Shown here one piece after another: positions 44,745 to 57,880 of a stretch of 64,000 nt of DNA. The DNA comes from Angiostrongylus vasorum (taxonomy: Eukaryota > Nematoda > Chromadorea > Rhabditida > Metastrongylidae), in assembly GCA_018806985.1 (NCBI GenBank), contig JADANN010000464.1, positions 1,929,654 through 1,993,653 of the forward strand, read 5' to 3'. A program made the position numbers and the translations under genes. Numbering within the stretch: position 1 is the stretch's first letter; the number at the start of each line of letters is the position of its first letter. Below the pieces are notes generated by a model. It was not told the origin of the DNA and did no database searches. It saw nothing but the letters and a program-made list of their open reading frames with translations.

Positions 44745-44995
44745 AAAGCTAGCATTCAACTTCAATAAGCATTGATGTAGGTGACTGAATGCGTGTCTGA
44801 CTTTTACAATCAGTTGCGATGGTGTACCGATTCGTCCAGCTAGTGCTACCGACCTCCCTAGACAAGTCTGGTATAAAATTTCCGACCCTGCAGGGAGGGA
44901 CGGCCTAGTGAGCCACCGGCGCGGGGATCGATCCCATGTGCATTGCAGGGCGCACGCCGACAACTACGCTGCACGCGTCCCTACTCTGATCTCTC
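44745..44995 (-). repeat. SINE-1 copy (tRNA-derived)
   Basis: Read on the - strand it has a head near 44990-44930 with GGGATCGATCCCCGC (box B-like, well preserved) and the body landmarks in inverse ('gaatgcgtgtctgac', 'gatggtgtaccgattcg'). Confidence 0.75.
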
Positions 44996-46422
44996 TCTAA
45001 ATATTAGGGTAAACCTATTAGAAGAGAAAAGAAAGTGAACGCACGAATTTAATGAGATAGAAATTTGCATCTGGGGAATGTCACAGGAAGTAAATTAGGT
45101 GGTTATAAACAAGATTAACAATAAATGGAATTCGAAACAAAAAAACATAATAAGCCCTACAAATATTGAATAAAAGATAATTTGGACAGCTACGTCTAAT
45201 TAAAAAAAGCCAAGAGAACAAAAAAAGAAAGGCCAAGCCATAAAACAACATTTGAAAAACCTGTAAACTTTATTCTTCCTCGTCACAGACACCCAAAGTA
45301 CTGATAGTATCCAATCAGGCATTAAACAATATTCAAAGCCAGACAGAAAAAGCCGATGTTTTCCGTATACGATTTATATGACACGATAGCGATATTTTAA
45401 AGAAATCTGGTGCAAATTTGATGCCAAATAGGTTTTAGTGCTCATAAGAGCCCTTTCTTAACCAATCCATAATATTTTAAACATTTAGAGATACTTAGGA
45501 CGTAGAGGATACACAACAATGAATGACAATAAACTTACATGATGTTGATTGGAAAAAGAACTTCTATAGTGCATCGGAACACAAAACCTAAATTAAGCGT
45601 TTTCTTTAAACCTGGTCAGTGTTTTAGTGGTAATTGTAAGCAAACCGTGGCCTGCCATTCGTACGAGAGCTATATTTTCACAACATCTTAACAAATACTT
45701 AGTATTACCATACCAGATCATTGAAAGTATATATGGTGACCGCCCATGTACTTCGCTGAGAATTCAGTGAAATAGAACTTTATTTGTTAGCGAACCCATC
45801 AGCTAACATATAGATGCAATTATATGCAATTATGAAATTTCACCTATACATTTAAACCAAAAGAAAGCACAACGACACTCCAAAGAGTAACAAAGAAGTA
45901 AGAAAAAAGACGAGTTTTGGTCCTACTTAAGCACATTTTTTAAAATTCAGTGAAACCGAAAGCGAGGATTATTAGCATCACAGTTTGAAATCGAAAGGAA
46001 CAGCGACAAATCACAATGTATGCCAGAATCTCCCAAAATAAAATAGTTGTAAATGGATACATATTTCCATAATTTCACTACATAGATATTTCAATAGAGA
46101 CTAGGACATTTTCTGAAACATAGACGAGCTCTAATTCATTGGACCTAAATCGAGAATGCAACAACTCCCACTGATCGGTGTTACGATTTTTTGAAAAGAA
46201 AAAATCTAATCTTAGGAATTCCTTTGGCCGGAAACAATTCTCAAAACATAAGAGAAACTGTAACACGGACAGTCAAACAATTACAAAAAGAATTGCAATT
46301 GCTCTTTCTCACATCAAACTGCTACAAATCAATATCCCAAAAAGCCTATCTAAGAAGCAAAAGAAAGTGACCATTCGAAAAGTCGAAATCCACATAAAGG
46401 CGACGCACATTTCAAACGAAAC
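44996..46422. other. 3' flank of spt-2, nothing recognised
   Basis: AT-rich sequence downstream of the spt-2 stop codon, read on the - strand. It probably includes the 3' UTR at its right end. No gene, RNA or repeat family was recognised. Confidence 0.5.
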
Positions 46423-49400
46423 CTACAGAGCCTCACTCTTCCCCTTGGTAGCCTCATTCAAATCTTCTATCAAGCCAATCCTAGCAGATCTTGCTTCTTC
46501 TCTAGCAATGGTTCGGTAATCAGCATGCATGTCCTTCAGACTGATGGCTTGTTCACGTTCTCGCCACTTTTTCTTGTTATATTTCGGGTTTACCATTCTA
46601 TAAATATGCAAAGAAGATCAGAAACGAAGAAATTCTTGTTGAACTCCCCAAAAAAGGAAGAAATAGGTAGTAACAAGCAGTAAGAGTTGCATAAAATTTA
46701 CGAAATGTGTACGGTAACATCCAAGACTTACTACGATGTAAGATTGAACGAATATCTTGGAAAATTCTAACAAATATCCTGCACTGTCAACATTTGCCAA
46801 GTCATATAAATAGTAGAAATGCTTGCTTGCTTAAAATGATCGGTAACAGTATTTAAACGCTATTTAAACCACGTTTCATGTAATTCCACCTTTTATGAGT
46901 GGAACAAGAAAAGGAAAGGAAAGTAAATAAACTAATCACTTTGATATGTTCGTTATGTTCATGTACTTCCATGCCCATACCACATAATCTGTTCATAAGC
47001 CCCTTGTCCAACTACAGATTTTACTCGTCACAAGGGTAAAACAAGGGGACGAACTAAAGTAACAGAAAATCGCAGAGTTGAGGAAATACTAAGACGTGCA
47101 TTATCAATCCCATTTCCTCTGTTTCCATTAACAAAAACTAAAAAATAAAGATGAAAGTGACCAAAGAAACAGATCACAATTTGGGGCCAGCAGGTAGAAA
47201 AACTAATGTTTAGTCGCTTACAGTTGAGTCCACCGATACTCGAAAATAACGATTTTGTTCAGCGGCAGGTAACGGTTGGATTAGCGAATATAACATATTG
47301 TGGCACATGTTATTACACCATTTAGGCAATAAGCGATCATTTTGCATGCTGTTTTGACTAAATGCTCACGAGCAAATGGAAGAAAAATTAATTAAAGAAG
47401 TAAGAATTCCAGATCTGATCCCACTAATTTCTACATGGAACAGAAATTGTGTGACAAACTTACTTAAGAGTTTCCTCAAACTCCTGTCGACTTAACTCTT
47501 CCACGTCCAATCCACTGTCATCAATAAAATCTTCCATTTCGCTATCATATTCATCTTCATCATAGTCTTCTTCATGAAAGCTACCATAGTCATACGCTCG
47601 AGTGTACGAATTATGCCGATGTTCACTTCTTCTGTCACGTTCATAAGTCTTGCGATGACGACTTAAATCTCGTTCACGTGTTCGTTCACAGTGATTACTA
47701 GTTGGATAGCTAAAGCAACTGGATAGGCAGAAGGAAACGTGTGATTCTCCAGAAAAAACACAACTAAAGTACTTACAATGGAGTAAGACGTAGAAACTTA
47801 CTGTTTCAAGCTCCCGTCAATCCTACTAGAGCTTAGATGTTCTCCTCGTGCAAATTGTGAATTAATCTTTCTTCGATCAAGTTCAATCTCTTTTCCTATA
47901 GCGATGCCTTTGTTAGATTCGATGCGAAAAGCTTGAGATGCAAGTGACATCTTCTTCGAAGAACTGGGTTGATCTTAAGATACCTCATATATTCACACAA
48001 CGCCGTATATATCCAAGGAATTGAGAAACTCGAAAACTCAAGTAGGTGCCAGGTATCACTGCGTACATAATGACTGTTGCTGAAGTCAATAAATCACTAC
48101 ACTTCACCATTTTTCCGAAGCGGTTTCTGCGTTCGCACAAATCCCCTTCATTTTAGGCATTTTTACCAGCTACTTGCAAGGTCACTCGGCGGACCTCTGC
48201 GTGCCGAATTTGTGAACTGATGAGAACCAAATAAAACCAAAAATTTGGCCTAAGATGAAGATAGGTAAGGTAGATAAGTTTACTGTGGTGTGAAACACTG
48301 TTTTATACTTTTACATAGGTCAATATATATAACTCTTGTATAAAACAATTTGATGGCTATGTATAAATGTGGAACTATACTCAGTCATATTGACCAAGGG
48401 TATACAAGGGTGGATAGCCTTGCAACGTGAGAAGGATATATTCTGCTGGCACTTGACAAGGTGTCAAGGATAAACGGCAATTTTCCTGTCACACACTTGA
48501 GCCTCTCTTGCATAACATAGTTCCGAGCAGCATAGGCGGTCATACATATCTTTCTTTTTCTCATTAACATTTCAATCAAAGTAAGATTCAATTAAAGCGT
48601 CAGCAAAATTACCTCTAGTGGTGTTAGTAGACCCACAAGACTGCTTCGCCATTTCTAGGGCTGGCTTGTATCTGATGTCTCCGGGAAGGTACCTTAAAAC
48701 AGGGTTCGGACGTCACTCAACGGAAAGTGGATGTAGAGTCAAAAATGAATATGGCAAAATTAGAGCCTAATACTACCGTAAAGAGAGCAGAAAGTTATTT
48801 TTGACCGCATTATTAAATCATTGTCAGATAGTTGTGCTCAGCTTTGTATTTGACAAGCATGCAATGTCTCTACCGCAGTCGGATAACAGGATGGTTTTTA
48901 TTTTTATCTAATTAATTAATCCGACTGCATATATTGTAAGGATCGCTATGCTTCACTAATTTGATTCGTCTGCTCGGATCCGTCACCTAAGGTGTTTTTC
49001 ACAAATGCCGCTGAATTCTAGTCAAGAAGATTCTCCATGGAATCTTAAGCGCTAGTGCGCTCCGCGATCTCCGTAACATGCACTTAGCAGCCTTGGTAAA
49101 TCGGATGGAGCTCTTCCGGAACAGGTTTGGTACAAATTTGCCAAACGCGTAGTGATTGGAGGATTCTTCGGCTTTAAGCGGCGTCCAACTAGTCATCTCA
49201 CTTGTACTATTCTCAGAAACCTCTACCCACTGCGTTTTTGCACCTACACAACACGAGTGAAAAACTGAAAAAAGTAAGAACAGCTAACAAAATTTGTTGT
49301 AAAGTTTCCTTAAAGTCCCAGTATTCAGCTGGACGATTTCGTGATAACTGTCCATGTAACAAAAAAGAAAAAAATTACAACAGACATAATGTACGAACAA

Positions 49401-52400
49401 GACATGCCCAAACTGAAACAAAGGTAAAGACTTAGGTACATAGTCGTTAAAAAAAACTACAATTTAAATAACAGACAGAATATAGAAATACTAAAAGCAG
49501 AACAGGATAAAGGTCCTTGCATGGTGGAACTGGACACTAAAATATGAAAGCAATTCTTTGGAGCTAACCTTTTTCCCGGAACGGGTGGAGGAATGAGGGG
49601 AGGTGGAGTTGCTCCCTTTCTAACACGACGACTGTCACTAAAATTATACTAATCAGAAATAAATTTGTACCAAGCAGCATCTTTTGCACAACTAAGTGAA
49701 ACTATAATTTCAAATATCAGATCTGAAAACAAATCTTACTCCTTTCTCTCCTTCTTCACATTCAGATCATCTCCTTGTTTGTCAACTGGTTTTGAAGTCG
49801 ATGAAAACGATTTTGCAGTAAGTGAAGTTGACAAATGAAGGCGATTTTCAGGCTTTTTGGTGGAACCCGATAGCAACAAAGGTATTGTACTAGAATCCTT
49901 AAGCATCCTAAATAAACGAATATGCTATCCATATTCGTAAATATACGCATCTACGAAGTTGGAAGAAATAATGGAGGCCTCTAAAGACAACACTGAATTG
50001 CGACATCCCTGGCCAAAAAGAACGTATTTGAGCTCAGAATGTGAGTATTTTTGATACAGTGACACAATCTCACCCATTGAAATTGTATACAATTTCGAAA
50101 TTCTGACAACCAGAAATTTTTTAAAACCATTTTCAAAAGTGGTTTGGGAGGCGAACATTTTCTCGTGATAGTTGAATGAGTGTGCATGAAAAGGCAGAGT
50201 TTCGTTCATCAAATCGTTCAACTTTACCAACATTAGTAGTCGCACTGTTTTGCAAAAGATAGAACGTTTTCTGGAATCGTGAATTGTAATTATCTCTTAC
50301 ATTCTATTCATTTAATGAGTGCAACTTCGTGTTGTAAATGTTTCGCACAAATTCAGAACATTGTGGTGGATCGACTCGACCGCACAGCACCAACCCATTA
50401 TCTTCATTCATGAAGAATCCCTTTACTCCGCAATGGTCCAAACTGTGTTGCAACCACAATGAAATGGCCAACAGAAAGGCAAAACAAGAGCCTCGGTGGG
50501 GCATTGCGTAACATGCGAGCCTCGGAAAGGGTGATCGCCGGCTTGAAGCCGGACTAGGGTTCGGAGTTTTGCAGATATCTCAACATCATTGCGGTAGCAT
50601 TTCATATAATATCCTGCCACGAAAAAATAATAGACAATGAACAAAAATTTGGACATTGTGTGGCAGCTATTTATAAAGCTCAAATCACGAACGATTACTG
50701 CTGACTTCTTTTCACGAACCAATGAATGGTTCCAAGATGCAAGTTTCAATTAGTGCCACCAGATGATCCCCATCAACTGCAGATGAGCGCGAACGGCTTT
50801 CCTTCGTCATCAAAACCCATCACCTATCACCTGTAGTTGCGTTGATCGCCGAGTCACTCTAGCGGGCGCCAGTAAATTTGCCATTTTTCCCTGTCGCGTG
50901 CAAGAGTAGACAAGTGGGTTGTATCATTCTTTTCAAGATTTCTTTGAAGAAATCCGGCCATCGAGTCGCTAGCACTCCTGCTTTGTGTTTGCCCATCGAC
51001 TCTCGTTCATACGTATTACGTATCAGGCCCACCCTATCTTCGACAGTTCGGCGTACATAACGGTGTCTTTTGATTTTTGCTCGTTCACGTATATCGGAGC
51101 TTTGTATTCCTTCTCTCACTTATGTGACACGGTATACTCCTAGCATCGTCCTTTCGACAGCGCGTTCAATAAAGCCGACTGATTTTTCATTCTATTTACG
51201 CAGCGACCAGGTTTCTGACGCATACGTGAACGCAGGAAGTATCGTTGCATCGAAAAGGTGGGCGCAGAGTCGGGTGTTCTTTGTACTCATCACTACATTC
51301 TCGATGCTCTTGAAAGCTCCCCAAACCGCTCGTTTCCTTCTGCTCAACTCTGGGCCTAAGTCGTTCAACATGTGGATTTCACGACCTAGATAGATTTAAA
51401 TGGAGCATTAGGAGATATTCGTTCCGTTGAGCGTGAATGAGGCATACGAAACCAATCCGTTCTCCATGAACATCGTTTTTGTAAGATTCAGTCGAAGACC
51501 AACCTTTCAACAGGTTTTGTCATAGTCGGCAAGCATACGTTCTGCTTGGCTAATGTTTGGTGTTATAAGACCATGGAGACCATGTCATCAACAAAACGAT
51601 GATGGTGTAACTGCCGACTATCGATTTTCACTCCCATATTACCCCATTCCAATGTTCGCATGATGTTCTGGAGGATGGCGGTAAATAATTTTGGCGAGAT
51701 GGTATCGCCTTGCCTAGCTCCTCTTCTGACGTCAATGTTAATTTCGTTGTAGAATAGTGATATCACGGTTGTGAAATTTTTGTACAGCTCATGAAGAATC
51801 TTTATGTAGTGGGTAGGGACTCCTTGACTGTCAAGGGCTTCCATGACTGCTTCTATCTCATTTGAGTCAAAGGCCTTCTTTAAATCGATGAAAGTGAGAC
51901 AGCTCTGTACTCTCGCGATACTTAAAGGAGTCTTGTTATCGTGTGGATGTGGTCTATTGTACTGAATCCTTTTGGAAACCCTGCTTGCTCACATGGCTGT
52001 CCTTCGTCCAGTGTTCTGTCAATCCTGTTTAGGACGACTCTAATGAAAAGTTTATAGACGACAGATAGCAGGCAGATTGGGCGATAGTTGCCGATATCGC
52101 GTAGGTCACCCTTGTTGAACGATAGCACGGTCTTGCTGGTTTTCCAGTGAGTGGAGACCTTGCATTAAAACGGGTAACGTGTGAAGGGCCGGGCCAGTGT
52201 GTTTACGATGGACTGGCGGAAGGTTCTTCAGGTGTCCTGGTCTTATCCTGTCCGGACCTGGTGCTGTTCGATTTTTCACCGACGAAACGGCGTGTCGGAT
52301 TTCGGAAGGGAGAACCGGTGGTACAACATATCTATCCTCCTTTACTTCCATATGACGGAAGGTGGACATGTGGCTATCGAAGAGATCTGAGTAGTATTCG

Positions 52401-54623
52401 TGAATGATTTTCCTCCGTGCCTTTCTGGACACTGTAAATGTTCCGTCTGGGCGTCTGAGTGCAATCATCTTGGTCTTGTAATTGGCGAAGCTTCTGATGG
52501 GCTTTGCAAATGCTTTTCCCAGCCTCTGCTAACTTCGACCATTACTGCTGCTCTTCTCTCTTTAAGATCTTCTTTTCATCGCCTGTCTGCACTGTTTTCG
52601 CACAGTTCGGACGTTAGTTCGCGGTTGCCTGCAACTCGTGCGATTTCCACGCTGGCGTATCAGCTCGAGTGTTTCTGGAGACAGACGTCTCTTGGTGACT
52701 TTCGAACTCTCAGCTTTCATAGCGCTAACGTGAAGATGTTGAATGAGCCCGATCGTATTCCTCGTCGATGCTATCGACAACGGCATCTTCCCCAACAGCC
52801 GACTAATGAATTGAATAAGCCCAAGTTTTGTGGTGGTTCTGGGCAGTTCGGTTGTTGAATTTGGCGGCTTTTTTCTCCTTTCCGCGAGAAATGCAATCTC
52901 GCACGAAGGATGCGGTGGTCTCACCCCGTGTAGAATTTTGGGACAACAACGACATCGGTTAGGCAAAACCTTCTATTTAGTATGATGTGGTCTATTTCGT
53001 TATGGTACTCTGCATTGGGAGACTTCCACGTCCAGCGCTGAGGTTGCGGCTTTTGGAATTGCTTGTTCCCACGGATGGTCTTGGTCGTCATGATAAACTC
53101 AAACAGCCGCTCACCCTGTTCGTTCCATTCTATTCCGTGGGTCCCAATGTGACGTTCTCCAGATGTTCTTCTTGATCCAATCTTGGCGTTGAAATCTCCA
53201 GTGATGACCTTGAAGAATGTGTGGTCTTCTCTCTAGAACTTCTCCAAGTCCATACAGAACGCTTCGACTTCTTCTTCGTCACAGTTTGATGTCGGCGCGT
53301 AAACGACGAAGACTGTCAAAGCCGGAATTGATCCACATCATTTTAATCGTAAGCGTCCAATTAGGGTTGTAAGTTGTTCGAATGAATCGATGTTCATGGA
53401 CAAACTCGTGTTGACAAGAACGCCGACGGCGCCTACTCCTCTACTGTCGCATGTTCCGAGGAACAGTTCTTCTCCGGTGTCATAGATGGCGCTGAATGGG
53501 TGGCGTCGTCTCGTCTCGACCAGGTCGATAACGTCGTACCTTATCCTTCCTGCTTGCATGAGCAAGTTTTATCGAGGACTTGGATGCAAGTGTACGTGCA
53601 TTGTAGCTACAGATCGTCACGATAGTTCTTCGTGATCCAAGCAGCTTCCACTGGCCCTGAGATTTTAGCACCCTCTCCATCCTCGTCCCTACAGAATGGT
53701 GCCGAACCGGGGGACTCTTTCGTGGTTAGAGGAATGAGGGCCCGTTTCTTTCACTGTTTTTAGCTTTTTGATACCCACGTAATGCTTGCTGGGCTCTGAA
53801 CGTGGGGCTGGGTATACTCACGGTTACCTTACCAGGCTCTCCCAGAGTGGACATAAAGCTTATTTGTTGCAGGCGACTCCTAACTGCCTCCCATATACTT
53901 TTATGTCACTTGATTGCAGGCTTTTGGCCGAATTGACTCGTAGAATACAACCTGCATAAAGTAGAACGCACACACACACACACCCGTACTTGAATACTCC
54001 TCGTAAGTACAGAAAGTATGTGCCAAATCAGCGCAGCAGAAACAGCGAGTCCATCCCCTGGATCCACCTGCGTCTCAGGAAGCAAAGATCGCTTTTGGCC
54101 CACGATTAACACCCTATCCGCCACCTGGAGACGCGCCACGTAGCCTCTCGACTAACCGGCTATCGGGATCCCTCATATTCAGGGAGATCCGTGGATCAAA
54201 ACGCATAAGTAGCAGAAATACTTACTTGGGTATTTGTATGCCCAATATTCACTGGTTGTGTGGGCCCTAACATAATTTCCACTTTTTTCGAAATTTTGTT
54301 ATTTTAGTCACTGCAGTTCCCTGGAGTCCCGAGGTCGCTTAGCCTAATTCTGCCCCAGGTAGTCACCATCATAGGCATCCAACGCCCTAGTGATGTGGGG
54401 GAGATTTGCCAGCATGCGACTAGTTTGATACCAAGACGGTGGTGGATCCTGGTATTGGTTTACCCTTAGCTATGCTTCCTGATGGAAATGCCTGACACCT
54501 TCTCAGCTTAGGAGATCCAGTTGGGGGATGAATCCCCCCGCTGTAGATCGCATCCCGACACCCACGAACACCTCCCAGCCACAATGAGGAGGTAAACCGC
54601 AATGTATTATAAATATGTACATG

Positions 54624-54670
<47 letters not shown>

Positions 54671-57600
54671 TACACACATATACACATATATTATATACAT
54701 ATATATATATATACTATATATATATATATATATATATTGTTCATATATGTATTTATAACCTCTTAGATGTCTCGACGCTCCGAGTAATTAGGTGCTTGTC
54801 CTTTAAAACTTTGTGGTCCTCGTCTTCGCAGTGTCTCTTTCGTGGAAGAGCACTTTCTGAGCTTTTACTAAAAATACTGCAATCAAAGAGTTAAAAACGA
54901 TAGCGGTGTAATAATCTTAAGCAAACAGAGCACCAAAACAAATCATTTTAACAAAAATGAGATTCTTGTTTAGGACTGCAAATGGTTTTAAAACTTTGTC
55001 AAACTTTATCTTTTGTTTCGAACAACAGCAAAAGTAGAAGAAGAGTTTAAACAGCTTTCAACAACTTCGCCAAAATGTTTTGTCTTATTCCAGTCCTAAC
55101 AATAAATCTCAAGGTACGAAGTGAAGCACTTCCAATGAAGTCTATAATATTGCAAGGACTAGCTGATGGACAACCAAGTCTTTGTCTGTTCTTTAAACAT
55201 CTGGATAAATCAAACGATTTGGTATTGCGCATAAAATCAATTGAAGCATCAGAGGTAAACGAGAGATAACCGATCCAATTTGAGGAATTGAATATTATGT
55301 GCTCGGAATTGGTAAATATTTCGGTCATGTAAGCAACATCCTATTAGAAATAGATTATTCTGTTCAAAGTGAAACAGCTATAGAATAGCGCTCATTCCAT
55401 CTAAGAACTAGCTTGAGCAATATATACAAAGATTTCACGTCGCATACGGTACTGGGAGTTTTTCTTAAGAGTAAAAATATAATCACATAGAAGGTGCACA
55501 AGATGGAACTCACTTATAAAACTCACAAGTCAGGTAGCCGCTTCTGCGCAATTTTGTTTATGGGTTTGGGCTCTAGTTTAACATCCTTTCCTTCTGCAAT
55601 GCCTTGTGCGGCTTTCATGAGTTCACTAAACAACTACTAAAATATGTGGCAACCTATTCCAGATATCTGAAGAGTTATTCTCAAAAGTACGCACCAAAAT
55701 TGTACAACCAATTAATTCCATCTCAGGAGAGAACTATGAATGTATCGAACTTTTTTCACAATTTAAACCTGCTGGATTTTTTTTTATTTTAAACGACCTG
55801 CTTTTCACATCTACTGTGTGGGTCCTAGCACTTATCACATTCGATTCGTTCAATCTCATTCATCATCCACTAAGTCCTTCCAACTCCTACGTGTAGCTTC
55901 GGCTGCTGCTTGAGAATTTTCATTTCATCATAACTGTCGTAGAATGTTGGTCTACTCAATTCTCCAAGGAATCCTGAGATGGCCGGGGTTAAGAGTTCTC
56001 AATTGGATCGCAGAGAAAGATTTTCTCCCGGATCCGGCTTGTCGGGCTTGCTGAGCACGGAGCGTGATATACCAGCATCGAGCTCGTGATGATCGGCTTC
56101 ACCACCACTGCGCTATCCGCCTCCTCTTCTTGAAATTATTCGCATATCATCAAGACTTACGTGCTTTGTTACCATGAAATGAATCATTAAACAAATGTTA
56201 GTGAGTCAATTTAATAGTTGTATAAAAAGCCTCACCTAAAAGCTATGACAGGTGCTGGTTTTACTTTCTTTTCAGGAGCAGCGTGGCCAGATTTCGAATG
56301 CTTCGATGGCTCAGAAGAGGAACGCCGATAATTACTATAAGTTGATAATTGAACTGATTTTCTCGATATAGTGGAAAATCAAGACGTTTTACTTAGAAAT
56401 TCTTGAAAGATTTTGATAAAGCTAAGCTGTCCACGTCATAGTCAAAAACACTCCACCAATGAAAGCCAACCTTCGGAAGGATTAATTATAGAGCTATTTT
56501 AATTTGGAATTGAATTAATAAAAGAAAAATAGAAATGATCTTCTAATTACTCCTAATGTTAAAAGATTCTCATTGAGGAATAAAGCTTGAAAATCGTCCA
56601 AGCCTGCTTAGACCAAGATGGGACCATTATCTTAGCCTAGTGATACATGTGATAAGACGTCTTCGATAATCAAAATCTTGCGGGGATGTCAACGAAAAGT
56701 TGTCGCAAGTGCATGGTTTCGCCTTCTATAGTTGCAACCATAGTGTAAGACGAATATGAAAGGATCGCTAAAGTCATACAGCCCATTCTAGGCTACTTAA
56801 ATCTAAAAAAATTACTGTGCCGAACTGCATATACAAGACACGTAGACTACCATTTGAATTCTCCACTGAGGGAAATCATGTTGCAAACTGAGAAGATTAA
56901 GAGCAAAGTCAAAAGAAGCTGCTCTAATGAGCTCTCACATCGAGAATTTTCAGCGTCATTTTCCACATCGTCATTCAATAACTGTAGTGGAATATTGTGA
57001 TAGTAGGTGATACCCAAAAAAAATCCTGTTTACAATGAAAGAATGGAATTCGCTCCTGATGCTCCAATCGTGGTCAATAGAAAGAATATTTGTGGCGCTC
57101 CGCCTACGTACACATGGGTCTGGAATTCAACACAACGAACGACCTAGTTTCATTGCTATGCAAGAAGAAACACAGATTGGAGAGGACACAAAACTGTCAG
57201 AGTTGTAGTGAAAATAACAAGGAACACCGACACAGGTCTCAATTCTTTGACTGCACGACTCCTTTTGGTTTTGTATCTGCACATTTCAGCAAGCATAGAT
57301 GCCACGTAAGAAGTATGAAACAGCAATCGGCGCTATCTTGTTGTCAACAGGGTGGTGTTATGGAGCACCTGTATATTACATATGCAGAGAAAGCTCAATT
57401 TCGACCAAATTGTTAACCAGTTGACGAGGATTCCAAAGAAGACACATTCATAAACGCCTGCGAGTCAACGAAAATACGAATGGAGACTGATCTGACTCCA
57501 GTAATTCGATAAACAAGTCTGATGGTATAGGTTACATTACATGCAGAAATACCGGTAATATCTGAATAAGAAAACAGGATTTCCAGAAATTTCGAGATTA

Positions 57601-57838
57601 TAAAATAAGTAAGTAGTTCCACTGACTCGCTAGGGTTCCCGGCTTGACATACTTACACCACTAGTCTTGTCAGTAGACGGCTTTTGCGTTTCCTTTGACT
57701 TCAACACACCTGCCCTCACCTTAAAGAAATATACATTTGAGAAAATAGGAAAATTTCCATATGTATAGGTATATATATTTGTATATATGCACAAATATAC
57801 CCGCATACGTGCATATATGTACTTCTACACTTCACATG

Positions 57839-57880
<42 letters not shown>

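Noticed and set aside
47820..48673. spt-2 exon 9 spliced directly to the exon starting at 47973
   Set aside because: The phases do not match. The small exon 48671-48613 restores the frame on both sides.
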